Positions 1 through 7,619 of a DNA stretch of 33,507 nt are shown here, piece by piece; position 1 is the stretch's first letter, and every line of letters begins with the position of its first letter. This DNA comes from Chitinophagaceae bacterium (GTDB lineage: Bacteria > Bacteroidota > Bacteroidia > Chitinophagales > Chitinophagaceae): positions 1 to 33,507 of the forward strand of contig JAEUVR010000421.1 in assembly GCA_016786785.1 (NCBI GenBank), written 5' to 3'. The position numbers and the translations under genes were made by a program. Below the pieces are notes generated by a model, which saw nothing but the letters and a program-made list of their open reading frames with translations, was not told the origin of the DNA and made no database searches.

Positions 1-749
1 CCCCATAAAATTACGCCGTTCCCGATGGTCGTCGCGCCGGCTATCCCTACCTGGGCCGCGATCAGGCAATTCCTGCCAATAACCGTATCATGTCCTACCT
101 GCACAAGATTGTCTATCTTGGTTCCCCTGCCAATAACCGTATCGCCGCTCACGCCCCTGTCTATCGTACATCCGGCGCCGATCTCCACATGATCCTCAAT
201 GACCGCGCGGCCGCAGCTTTCCATTCTTTTATACCATATATCCCTGTTCTTTTTCGTATTATAATAGAAGGCGTCTGATCCGATCACCGAGCCGGATTGA
301 ATGACTACTCCATCGCCGATCTCCACATGATCCAGTATGGTAACATTCGGATGAATAACGCAATCATTGCCGATACGAACATGGCTGCCGATATATACAT
401 TGGGAAATATAAATGTTCGCTCGCCGATCGTTAGCGGTTCTCCCCTCAAGGATACGGCGTGATGGAAAGGCCTGAAATGCCTGACGATCCGCTGGTACGC
501 TTCAAAAGGTTCTTCATGGATCAGCAACGCTTTTCCTTCCGGAACCTCGACCTGGCTATTGATAATAATATAGCTGGCCGCGGACTGAAGACATTTCTGG
601 TAATACTTGGGATGATCAACAAAAACGATATCGCCTTCTTCGACTTTATGAATCTCATTTATACCGGCGGCATAACCTTTTTCGCCAACGAGTTTTGCGG
701 AAATAAATGCTGCGATCCATTCAACAGATACGGGAGAAGGAAATTTCAT
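1..749 (-). CDS. lpxD: LpxD-type UDP-3-O-acylglucosamine N-acyltransferase, 3' part outside the window
   Basis: This is the first 249 or so residues of an acyltransferase of lipid A synthesis, which transfers a 3-hydroxyacyl chain from acyl carrier protein to UDP-3-O-acylglucosamine in the cytoplasm. Translation from the ATG at 749-747 begins [11 protein letters not shown]. An LpxD-type N-terminal domain (about residues 1-95, with the phrase VFVDHPKYY) is followed by left-handed beta-helix hexapeptide repeats. The segment [12 protein letters not shown] contains the expected catalytic His (residue 220), followed by [13 protein letters not shown]. The wording (HPKYY, GSDAFYY, VILWG) matches the second LpxD-like type known in flavobacteria rather than the Escherichia coli type. 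The gene runs off the left edge, so the C-terminus is not visible. It is divergent from the gene at 1029. The family call is secure; which LpxD paralogue it is remains an inference. Confidence 0.87.
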   Translation of the reverse strand, partial: MKFPSPVSVEWIAAFISAKLVGEKGYAAGINEIHKVEEGDIVFVDHPKYYQKCLQSAASYIIINSQVEVPEGKALLIHEEPFEAYQRIVRHFRPFHHAVSLRGEPLTIGERTFIFPNVYIGSHVRIGNDCVIHPNVTILDHVEIGDGVVIQSGSVIGSDAFYYNTKKNRDIWYKRMESCGRAVIEDHVEIGAGCTIDRGVSGDTVIGRGTKIDNLVQVGHDTVIGRNCLIAAQVGIAGATTIGNGVILW

Positions 750-870
750 GATGGTTATTTTAACAAAAATAACATGAAGCGTTCGGTTTTTCCACAAGTC
801 AAAAAACAAATGTTAATAAAATAAAGGATAATTTTTTTTAGTTAAATAAATTCTATTTAATATTGTGTAG

Positions 871-885
871 GGAAATTTTATTTCC
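871..885. repeat. Perfect inverted repeat in the lpxD / SDR divergent region
   Basis: GGAAAT and ATTTCC are separated by three bases and would form a 6-bp hairpin in either strand. It lies in an AT-rich stretch (750-1028) without a gene, 27 bases before the terminator-like hairpin at 912-945. Function unknown. Confidence 0.4.
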
Positions 886-911
886 TGTACTTACTAACCC
901 ATTCATATAAT

Positions 912-945
912 AATCCTCTTGATTTTTTCGGGAGGATTTTTTTTT
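912..945 (+). terminator. Intrinsic-terminator-like hairpin in the leader of the SDR gene
   Basis: AATCCTC (912-918) pairs perfectly with GAGGATT (932-938), and a run of about nine T follows on the plus strand to 945. The shape is that of a rho-independent terminator reading rightward, but no rightward gene ends before it. It would therefore stop a short leader RNA or attenuate the gene at 1029. The stem is only moderately GC-rich, so strength is uncertain. Apart from the hairpin at 871-885, the 750-1028 gap shows nothing else clear. Confidence 0.45.
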
Positions 946-1028
946 GCAGATTTGTTTTTTGTCGCTCGCTGTAGCCGTTCATTTTATCTGCAATCTTTCT
1001 ACCTTTCAATAATATCAATACATACGGC

Positions 1029-1718
1029 ATGTCTAAAACCATTATTATAACAGGCGCTAACGGGAACCTGGGCGTCGCGGCGGTTAAACAATTCCTCGAT
1101 AAAGGTTATGGCGTGGCAGCGGTTTGTTCGTCGGTATCGCGCCTGGAATTTGCTATTTCAAATCCCTTGTTTGAATGGAAGGCGGTAGACCTGACCGATG
1201 AAAAAGCAACCCGCGGTTTTGTTAATGAGCTCGCCGATAGAAAAAAGATAGAGGGCGCCCTGGCGCTGGCCGGAGGATTTGCTATGGGTTCATTGGAAGA
1301 GACGGATCAGCTCGCGCTTCACAAAATGTTTGCGCTCAATTTTGAAACGGCATTTCATCTTACCCGCGCCTTATTTCCCCGCCTGATGGAAAACGGTTAC
1401 GGAAGGATCATCCTTGTCGGCGCCCGGTCGGGGCTACCCGGCGAGCAGGGAAAAAACACGATCGCTTATTCGTTAAGCAAATCCCTGTTGTTTAAATACG
1501 CCGAGCTATTGAACCAACAGGCGGGAAAAACCAATGTCGTGACTTCCGTATTTACGCCCAGCATCATCGACACTCCCCCCAACAGGCAAAACATGCCGGA
1601 AGCCCATTTCGAAGACTGGGTAAGCGCCGACGATATTGCCGCGCTGATGGAGATCGTCTGTTCCGAAAAAGGAAATGTATTGAGAGAACCGGTATTTAAA
1701 GTTTACCATAAAAGTTAG
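1029..1718 (+). CDS. Short-chain dehydrogenase/reductase (SDR) family protein
   Basis: A 229-residue classical SDR, a cytoplasmic NAD(P)-dependent oxidoreductase of unknown substrate. The cofactor motif TGANGNLG lies at residues 8-15. The active-site set is present: Asn104 in LNFETAFHL, Ser134 in GARSG, Tyr147 and Lys151 in YSLSK. Length is typical (about 230-250). The ATG at 1029 gives the conventional N-terminus for the fold, with the first beta strand IIIT at residues 5-8. The gene stands alone, divergent from lpxD and 128 bases ahead of the beta-helix gene, and shows no clear link with the polysaccharide locus. The family call is firm; the substrate is not predictable. Confidence 0.88.
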   Translation: MSKTIIITGANGNLGVAAVKQFLDKGYGVAAVCSSVSRLEFAISNPLFEWKAVDLTDEKATRGFVNELADRKKIEGALALAGGFAMGSLEETDQLALHKMFALNFETAFHLTRALFPRLMENGYGRIILVGARSGLPGEQGKNTIAYSLSKSLLFKYAELLNQQAGKTNVVTSVFTPSIIDTPPNRQNMPEAHFEDWVSADDIAALMEIVCSEKGNVLREPVFKVYHKS

Positions 1719-1796
1719 CCCGGCGCTGTCCCGTTATCAAAAGCAACTATATATAAAACCGCGGGAAAGGTTGCAAAACATACTTATATTGACTCC

Positions 1797-1827
1797 TTTG
1801 AAATTTTTCCATTTTATTATAATAACT
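1797..1827 (+). promoter_or_regulatory. Candidate Bacteroidota promoter before the beta-helix gene
   Basis: TTTG at 1797-1800 is followed after 19 bases by TAATAACT at 1820-1827. The spacing and the first element fit the Bacteroidota TTTG-N19-TAnnTTTG pattern, but the -7 element matches only at TA. The predicted start would lie about 14 bases before the ATG at 1847. Weak evidence. Confidence 0.3.
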
Positions 1828-1846
1828 GACCCCTTATCGTTTTTTT

Positions 1847-3109
1847 ATGAACAGAATCGGATTGTTTTTCGCTTTAACAATGGTCGTTTTTAATGTTTCT
1901 GCTCAGGGCGTTAAAAAAAATAATGATGCCGCACAAGCCCAAACCATAGAGGGGAAGGTCTGGGAAATCCGGCCAGGCCAGGATTATTCCTCTATACTGG
2001 CCTCCCTGCAACCGGGCGACCACCTGGCGTTGCATGAAGGAGATTATGATGGAAGGGTCATAGTGAATGTATCAGGCCTGCCGGGCAAACCCATTGTGAT
2101 AAGAGGCTATGGCAACGGCGAAAAAAGACCAGTATTGATATATAAGGAGAACAGGGGAAATTTGCTCCAGGTAAACGGCAACCACCTGATCTTTGACTAC
2201 CTGGAATTCCACTCCTGGGATACCTATGCAATAAGGATCGGGCTACGGGATAAGGGTTGCCAGGATATTACCATTAAGAACTGCCTGTTCTATGAATGCG
2301 GGGGAGGGTCCATCAGCGCCAATGCTCCCGAAACCAATTACAAAGACATTTATATTGTTGACAATTATTTCATCGGGCCTAAAAGAACCCCTGTGTATAT
2401 CGCCGACCATAGCGGGAAAGGGTCTATCGAGAATTTTGTTTTCAGGGGGAATGTGATCGACGGTTCGCAGAATGACGGCCCTCGTAATACGACCGGCTAT
2501 GGCATCCAGTTAAAACTTAACGTAGTCAAAAGCATTGTAGAAAATAACTTTATCACCGGCACAAAGGGCCCGGGGATCATGGTATACGGGGCAACCGACC
2601 CTGATCCCGCCAATGCCAACATCGTAAGAAACAATATAGTGATCGGTTCGCGGAACGATGCAGGTATTGTCATCGGCGGCGGCCCCTCGGATATCCGCAA
2701 CAACCTGGTTATCGGCTGCAATTCCGGCATATCGTTGCAGGACTATGACAAAAGGGGATTGCTGCGTAATATCAGCATAACAGGCAATACTGCAGCTCTA
2801 AACAAAAATTATAATATCTCCCTTGGCGAAACGCCGACTGTCATCGCGGGGAATAACCACTCTATTGCGCTTGCCGGCGCCAGGGGTTTTACAGGAGATC
2901 TCCGCGATGGAGATAAGAACATCATTGTTCCTTCATCGCCGTCTTTTGAAAAAGATATTGCCCGCATTATGAATATCATCCCTGAAAGAAATAACCTGGA
3001 CAAGGTATGGCGTCGGCTGGCAAAAGATTCCCCGCTAAGCAAAAAGGAAATCACAAAGCTGATCAAATTGCTGACCCGGTATTCCACGCCCGTTAAGGTC
3101 AGTCATTGA
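1847..3109 (+). CDS. Exported right-handed parallel beta-helix protein
   Basis: A 420-residue protein with a signal peptide (hydrophobic core about residues 3-17, likely cleavage near VSAQG). Residues about 40-330 carry the irregular Asn/Gly/Ile-rich coils of right-handed parallel beta-helix (PbH1) proteins, for example IVENNFITG, IVRNNIVIG and IRNNLVIG. The opening section, with SSILASLQPGDHLALHEGDY, is the usual start of polysaccharide-lyase-like or NosD-like helices. The last 75 residues are helical and charged. Such proteins bind or cleave acidic polysaccharides in the periplasm or at the surface. No catalytic Lys/Arg set of family PL6 could be placed with confidence, so lyase activity is not claimed. 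The gene is monocistronic with its own candidate promoter. Confidence 0.75.
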   Translation: MNRIGLFFALTMVVFNVSAQGVKKNNDAAQAQTIEGKVWEIRPGQDYSSILASLQPGDHLALHEGDYDGRVIVNVSGLPGKPIVIRGYGNGEKRPVLIYKENRGNLLQVNGNHLIFDYLEFHSWDTYAIRIGLRDKGCQDITIKNCLFYECGGGSISANAPETNYKDIYIVDNYFIGPKRTPVYIADHSGKGSIENFVFRGNVIDGSQNDGPRNTTGYGIQLKLNVVKSIVENNFITGTKGPGIMVYGATDPDPANANIVRNNIVIGSRNDAGIVIGGGPSDIRNNLVIGCNSGISLQDYDKRGLLRNISITGNTAALNKNYNISLGETPTVIAGNNHSIALAGARGFTGDLRDGDKNIIVPSSPSFEKDIARIMNIIPERNNLDKVWRRLAKDSPLSKKEITKLIKLLTRYSTPVKVSH

Positions 3110-3286
3110 AGACAATCTGATCTGGCGGGCTTCGGTTCTTCCTCTTCCTACCTATCGTATATCGGACCGATCCGTTATATATTATCCAAGTACACAAAAA
3201 ACGATGCCGGTTACACATTCCAGGTTTTGCATAATAAGATAGTTCTGAATTTCGGACGACTCGCGTTAAGCCGCTCGACCGAACCA

Positions 3287-3570
3287 CAGATTCCATACGA
3301 CTCAACTTTGTAAAAAATATTATAACTCTTACGCCGGTTTAAATGAGCTGCTTTACCTAAAACCCGATTCAGCAAAGAGGATATCCTGGAAATGTACAAG
3401 AGCTTCACCGATCCTATAAAAATAGCGCTTATGGGCAACGCATATACAATTACCTGAAAGTGGGGAATATATTAAAGACCGGAGATGACTATGCGAATTT
3501 CCAGGCTTTGGATACTGCCGGCAATGTGCGCCGCATTTCTTCCTACAACAACAGGCTCATCCCAACCTCA
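3287..3570 (+). pseudogene. Frameshifted fragment of a TlpA/AhpC-like thioredoxin protein (DUF4369-type)
   Basis: Translated piecewise in shifting frames, the stretch reads as one protein: KKYYNSYAGLNELLYLK (from 3312), then FSKEDILEMYKSFTDPIK (from 3368), then SAYGQRIYNYLKVG and GDDYANFQALDTAGNVRR (3424-3535). This is the linker and the start of the thioredoxin fold in exported Bacteroidota thiol-disulfide proteins. Frame breaks fall near 3311, 3366 and 3420, each explained by one missing or extra base. The CxxC active site that should follow SSYNNR is absent, and unrelated sequence continues to a stop at 3661. Another frame at 3582-3680 gives a coding-like piece that I do not recognise. The gene is dead, and its N-terminal part is not clearly visible. 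The rest of 3110-3733 shows nothing definable. Confidence 0.65.
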
Positions 3571-3733
3571 GAGATAGTAAAGCTGTTGAGCTGGATGAAA
3601 AAAATATCAAACCCGTTTTTAAGAAAACAGAAAACTCAATTTTCTTTGTATTTGAGCATTTAGGCGGCTACTTCTTGTAGCGATTATTTTGACAACCTGC
3701 AATATAAATTAGACGATCAAAGAAATTGGTCGT

Positions 3734-5224
3734 TCACTCCGCTGGCTTAGGATTCGTCACCCAGGTCCCCTTCTGTCCTACCCAAACCCATTTACGGGGG
3801 TTACCTGCCATTTCCTGCTCGGGTGCATTTTTCCGGTGTGCCTTCCACATTTCGGTCGCAAAAGGGTCGAAGGTAGTGGTTTCTGCCTCCGGGCGTGGAT
3901 GTTTCCCTCTGGCCTCGGCATAAGGATCGTCCTCCCGCATCCAACGGTCGACGTAATCGAAATAAGCATCGTGGTTCCAGAGCTGGACGGCTTTCATGTG
4001 CCTTGCCACCAGGGCGGTACCGACCCAGGCAACAGCATTACAGCAAGTACGATAGCTCTCCGAAACCTGATCCCAACGCTCCCATTGTTCGGGCGGTTTC
4101 TCCTCGTAGGTATCTCTAAGCCCATGGTGCATGATCATCCACCAGAGCGCCGTTTGGCCAAACCAGCCTTTTCCATAATAGGTCTGTGTATCTTCTTGAA
4201 AAATAGCAGTTCCCGGAAGCTGTGTCAATTGTGGCTCATCCAGCATAAGGCTTGCAAAAAGAATAGGCCATTTCCGGCCGCTGGAGTGTCCGCCCCCTTC
4301 GTTCCAGTATCCGCCCGCCATAGCCAATCCATAAAGGTCGATACCACGCTGGATCAGCCCGATGGTCAGCTTCTCCTTTCGCTCGCGGGGTACGTCGAGC
4401 GAAACCATCAGACTGGCCAGCGACACCAGCCGGGCATGTTCGCGTCCGTAATTCGGGCCGTTTTCATTAGGCACAAGCTGTTGTTGTGACCAGCTCATGA
4501 GATGATCGATCCAGGGGCGCTGAAAATACCGCTCAAACTCTTCCCACGACGGCGCCTTGCCGGCGGGAGAAAGCCGGGGCAGCCGTTCCCAACGAATAGC
4601 GCCCGATTGGAAAAAGGGTTTTACGGTACCAGCATAAGGGGGCCGGAAAGCGTCTGCGGGCGGGATTTCACCTACACAAGTCAGCACGGCCGCGGTTTTC
4701 ATGACGTTCTGCGATTTCTTCTCATTATCCCACATGATATTTTTGGCAAAATTATCAACGGGCAATGTTTTATTGCTTATCGATGAAATAAGCGAACGGT
4801 TGGGTTGTAATGCCAGAGGAAGGGTTACAACCTCCGATTTGCTGAACCCCTCCGCCCGGGAATCATAGCCGTGTCTTCCTCCAACTTTGAGAACGATCAT
4901 TGAACCGTTGCGAAGAGTAGTATCGTTTTTTAAGCTGGTATCATTCCAATGGTTAAGCGGTAACTCCAGCTTCTCGTATGGAACCGGACCGGCTTCAGGC
5001 GTAATTTTCACGATGTTCACCGGCCCCAACACCCACCAGTCGCCATTGACGAACTGCCCTGTCTTAGTCGGCTTGTCAAATGTCCAGGTAATTCCATACT
5101 GGCTTACTTCCGTCCGGAGACTTGGGTCGTCAGTCGGACTGTTTCGCCTGGCCGTAGTATCAAGAGGGCATCCCCAGAGGAGAAGGAAAAAAGAGGTAAA
5201 GAAAAGATTTTTGATACGGTTCAT
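3734..5224 (-). CDS. Exported protein of unknown function, possibly an alpha/alpha-toroid enzyme
   Basis: A 496-residue protein. The N-terminus MNRIKNLFFTSFFLLLWGC is a signal peptide that may end in a lipobox (Cys19), although Trp at -2 is unusual. Residues about 45-130 look beta-rich. The rest is helical and aromatic-rich, with conserved-looking stretches NYGREHARLVSLASLM, GGYWNEGGGHSSGRKWP and YYGKGWFGQTALWWMI. The His/Arg/Trp-rich helical pattern recalls alpha/alpha-barrel polysaccharide lyases and hydrolases. I know similar uncharacterised proteins in Bacteroidota and Planctomycetes, but I cannot assign a catalytic residue. The gene lies between a dead thioredoxin gene and the two-component operon with 193 bases before it, so it probably has its own promoter. 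The coding call is firm, the function open. Confidence 0.72.
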   Translation of the reverse strand: MNRIKNLFFTSFFLLLWGCPLDTTARRNSPTDDPSLRTEVSQYGITWTFDKPTKTGQFVNGDWWVLGPVNIVKITPEAGPVPYEKLELPLNHWNDTSLKNDTTLRNGSMIVLKVGGRHGYDSRAEGFSKSEVVTLPLALQPNRSLISSISNKTLPVDNFAKNIMWDNEKKSQNVMKTAAVLTCVGEIPPADAFRPPYAGTVKPFFQSGAIRWERLPRLSPAGKAPSWEEFERYFQRPWIDHLMSWSQQQLVPNENGPNYGREHARLVSLASLMVSLDVPRERKEKLTIGLIQRGIDLYGLAMAGGYWNEGGGHSSGRKWPILFASLMLDEPQLTQLPGTAIFQEDTQTYYGKGWFGQTALWWMIMHHGLRDTYEEKPPEQWERWDQVSESYRTCCNAVAWVGTALVARHMKAVQLWNHDAYFDYVDRWMREDDPYAEARGKHPRPEAETTTFDPFATEMWKAHRKNAPEQEMAGNPRKWVWVGQKGTWVTNPKPAE

Positions 5225-5417
5225 CTTTTGTTAGTTTCGTTACAGCTTACAGCGAGTCGGTCCGATAGCTCCCGACTATACCATACGGACCAAAGTTCGG
5301 ATGTTTTTCTAATAGCATAGCAAATAAAAGGGCCTCTCAGGTGTTTCTCAGGACTCATAGGCTATTGCCGACTTGCCAGGATGAAAGACCGGCGGGCGTC
5401 TCTCTGTTACGCCGCCT

Positions 5418-6791
5418 TTATTTCCCCTGGTAGGAAGGCAGCTGAATAACAAAAGTGGTTTGAGAAGGGTTGCCGGATTTTAAAAACAGTGCGCCTTTAT
5501 GGAGGCCAATGATGCGTTTGGCTAACGCCAGGCCCAGTCCAAAACCTCCGATGCCGGAAGCGGAAGCCGCCCGGTAGAAAGGCTGAAAGATCTGTTCTCT
5601 TTCCCCTTCAGGGATCGTTTGCCCTCTATTGGAAACTTCAATGATCACCTGTCCGTCTTTGTACGAGAGGCTGACCTCGGAAACATGATCAGGAGAAAAT
5701 TTACAACCGTTCTCTACGATATTTTTAATGGAGATATACAGCAGGTCGCTATTGCCAAATACCAGGAAATTAAACTCTTCGAGATCGCTGAATTGCAGCT
5801 CTGCCTTATAGTTAAGACTGATCTTTTTGATATCGGCCACGACCTTGAAGAGTATCTCGTCTATCCTCACCTCATTCAGCTCAATGCTGCCCTCCGATCC
5901 TGTTTTGGCGATCTCCAGCAGGCTCTTGGTCAGCTGGCGCATTTGCACTACGTCCTCCTGGATAGATTGCATTACCTGTCGGTATTCCTCAATGCTCCTT
6001 TCACGTTGCAAGGTAACCTGCAGCTGGCTGGAAATAGAGGTAAGCGGGGTAGACAATTCATGAGAAGCATTAGAAATAAACCGTCGTTGAGAGGTAAAGG
6101 ATTCCTGGAGGCGATCCAGCAATTCGTTAAAGGTTGTCGCCAGCTGGCTAAGCTCATCCTGCGTTTTCCCCGTATAGATGCGGTGGGAAAGATTATGAGA
6201 GGAAATATCGTTTACCTCCCGGATAAGCCGCGCCACCGGTTTTAAGAGCTGCCTGGAGAACAGCCGTCCCGTGATCAGCGCAATAAAGGCTCCCATCAAA
6301 AGGGCGGCGGTAAAAATTTGTTTTAATCTTTTTAACTGCGTCCATCCATCCATATCATAGGCGGCGACCGCTACGATGATAGGATTCCTGTCTTCCGTAT
6401 AATGCAAGGCATATACCTCCCTGTCGTCTATCACAAAAAAACCTTCGCCTTCTTGCACGACCTGCTGAACATAGGCTCTTGAAAAAGAAAGCGGTTGGGC
6501 GTCGTTGGCATTATACTCATAAAGAGGAGCGCCCCTGACATTATAAATGCCGACGCTTTTATGCGGCAATGACTCGAGAGAGCTGGTATTGATCCTGTTG
6601 AGGACCGCGCTGTTGGAATCCAAAAAATAAGTAAATATCTGGGCGTTGTTATTGGCGCGGCTTTTGAGCCGTTTTTTGAAAATATCTTTTCTTTCCAACG
6701 AATTAAAATAGTACACTGAAAAACTCACCACCAGTAGTATGGCCGTAACCAGCGCCGTAAATAGTAGCGTTATTTTGTGGCTGCTCTTCAA
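5418..6791 (-). CDS. Membrane sensor histidine kinase
   Basis: A 457-residue kinase of the HisKA class, partner of the adjacent response regulator. Transmembrane segments lie at about residues 7-29 and 157-177 and enclose a periplasmic sensor of about 125 residues. A HAMP domain follows (about 178-232). The H-box SNASHELSTPLTSI has phospho-acceptor His244. The ATPase domain shows the N-box NIVENGCKFSP (358-367) and the G-box GGFGLGLALA (415-424). The start is a TTG at 6791: the regulator's TGA is immediately followed by TTG, and no upstream in-frame codon is open, which suggests translational coupling. The overall form resembles CusS/QseC-type kinases. The stimulus is unknown; proximity to the glycan locus is only suggestive. 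Confidence 0.92.
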   Translation of the reverse strand: MKSSHKITLLFTALVTAILLVVSFSVYYFNSLERKDIFKKRLKSRANNNAQIFTYFLDSNSAVLNRINTSSLESLPHKSVGIYNVRGAPLYEYNANDAQPLSFSRAYVQQVVQEGEGFFVIDDREVYALHYTEDRNPIIVAVAAYDMDGWTQLKRLKQIFTAALLMGAFIALITGRLFSRQLLKPVARLIREVNDISSHNLSHRIYTGKTQDELSQLATTFNELLDRLQESFTSQRRFISNASHELSTPLTSISSQLQVTLQRERSIEEYRQVMQSIQEDVVQMRQLTKSLLEIAKTGSEGSIELNEVRIDEILFKVVADIKKISLNYKAELQFSDLEEFNFLVFGNSDLLYISIKNIVENGCKFSPDHVSEVSLSYKDGQVIIEVSNRGQTIPEGEREQIFQPFYRAASASGIGGFGLGLALAKRIIGLHKGALFLKSGNPSQTTFVIQLPSYQGK

Positions 6792-7481
6792 TCAGGAAGA
6801 CTCTTTTAATATATATCCCATTCCCACCTGCGTATGTATGATCTTCTTATCGAAATCATTGTCGAGTTTCTTTCTTAAAAAATTTACATACACGTCGATC
6901 ACATTCGTTTTGGTATCAAAATCAATGTCCCAGACATTTAAGGCGATATCGGCCCGGGAAACCACGCGATTCCGGTTGCGGATAAGATATTCCAGCAACT
7001 GGAACTCCTTAGCCGTAAGAAAAATATCATTTCCTCCGCGGGTAACCTCTTTGCTGTCGAGGTTCATGACAAGGTCGCCCACTTTAAGGATTTTACCAAC
7101 AGAAATATTCTGGTTGGTTCTTTTCAGCAACGCTTTGATACGAACGAGCAGCTCCTTAAAATCAAAGGGCTTTACAATATAATCGTCCGCGCCTGCGTCA
7201 AATCCTTCTACCTTATCATTAATGGCATTCAGCGCAGTGAGCATTATCACGGGTATGCTGAGATTACGGCTTCTGATCTTTTTACAAAGTTCGTATCCAT
7301 TCATCAGGGGCAGGTTAATATCTAGGATGATAAGATCGAAATGGTCATTGTCAAATAATTTCTTACCTGTCAGGCCGTCATAAGCCGCTTCCACCTGATA
7401 ATTGTGCTCTGATAACCCCTTTTTCAGGGAATCCGCAATTTTCTTTTCATCTTCAACCAGTAAAATTTTGATTTCTTCCAT
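6792..7481 (-). CDS. OmpR/PhoB-family response regulator
   Basis: A 229-residue two-domain regulator. The receiver domain has the acidic pocket VEDE near the start, phospho-acceptor Asp54 (LILDINLPLMNG), Thr82 (MLTA) and Lys104 (VKPFDF). The C-terminal winged-helix DNA-binding domain (about 130-228) shows LTAKEFQLLEYLIRNRNRVV and the ending VGMGYIL typical of OmpR/PhoB proteins. The ATG at 7481 is preferred over an in-frame TTG at 7505: it puts the first beta strand at the normal distance from the N-terminus, and AAGGA stands about 12 bases ahead. The gene abuts the kinase gene with no gap. Three 11-bp-spaced direct repeats upstream (7529-7559) suggest that it controls its own operon. Confidence 0.93.
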   Translation of the reverse strand: MEEIKILLVEDEKKIADSLKKGLSEHNYQVEAAYDGLTGKKLFDNDHFDLIILDINLPLMNGYELCKKIRSRNLSIPVIMLTALNAINDKVEGFDAGADDYIVKPFDFKELLVRIKALLKRTNQNISVGKILKVGDLVMNLDSKEVTRGGNDIFLTAKEFQLLEYLIRNRNRVVSRADIALNVWDIDFDTKTNVIDVYVNFLRKKLDNDFDKKIIHTQVGMGYILKESS

Positions 7482-7528
7482 ACTCAGTATATCCTTAACA
7501 TTCAAAATTGGCGAATGTTAAATAGCCT

Positions 7529-7559
7529 GCCTTAAAAAGGTATTAAAAAAGTATTAAAA
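7529..7559 (-). promoter_or_regulatory. Triple 11-bp-spaced direct repeat, likely response-regulator binding site
   Basis: Read on the minus strand, TTTTAATAC (7559-7551), TTTTAATAC (7548-7540) and TTTTAAGGC (7537-7529) recur with an exact 11-bp period, about one helical turn. OmpR/PhoB-type regulators bind tandem half-sites with this spacing, as at pho boxes. The array lies 48-78 bases before the ATG of the regulator gene, in the only intergenic gap available to it. The repeat and its period are seen directly; use by this regulator is inferred. Confidence 0.55.
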
Positions 7560-7619
7560 TCAAAGAAGAAATTAAAACAAATTATATTAATTAATAATGT
7601 TTTTTATATTGAAAATATT

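Noticed and set aside
459-824. Rightward open frame of 121 codons
   Set aside because: Most of it lies antisense to lpxD, whose hexapeptide repeats and family phrases are clear; its translation shows no family pattern.
3836-4489. Rightward open frame of 217 codons
   Set aside because: Antisense to the exported 496-residue protein; low-complexity, motif-free translation. The minus-strand protein has a signal peptide and conserved patches.
5619-6245. Rightward open frame of 208 codons
   Set aside because: Shadow of the histidine kinase, whose H, N and G boxes are all on the minus strand.
7482-7505. Longer response-regulator start at TTG 7505
   Set aside because: It would add eight residues before a normally placed receiver domain; the ATG at 7481 has a better-placed AAGGA.
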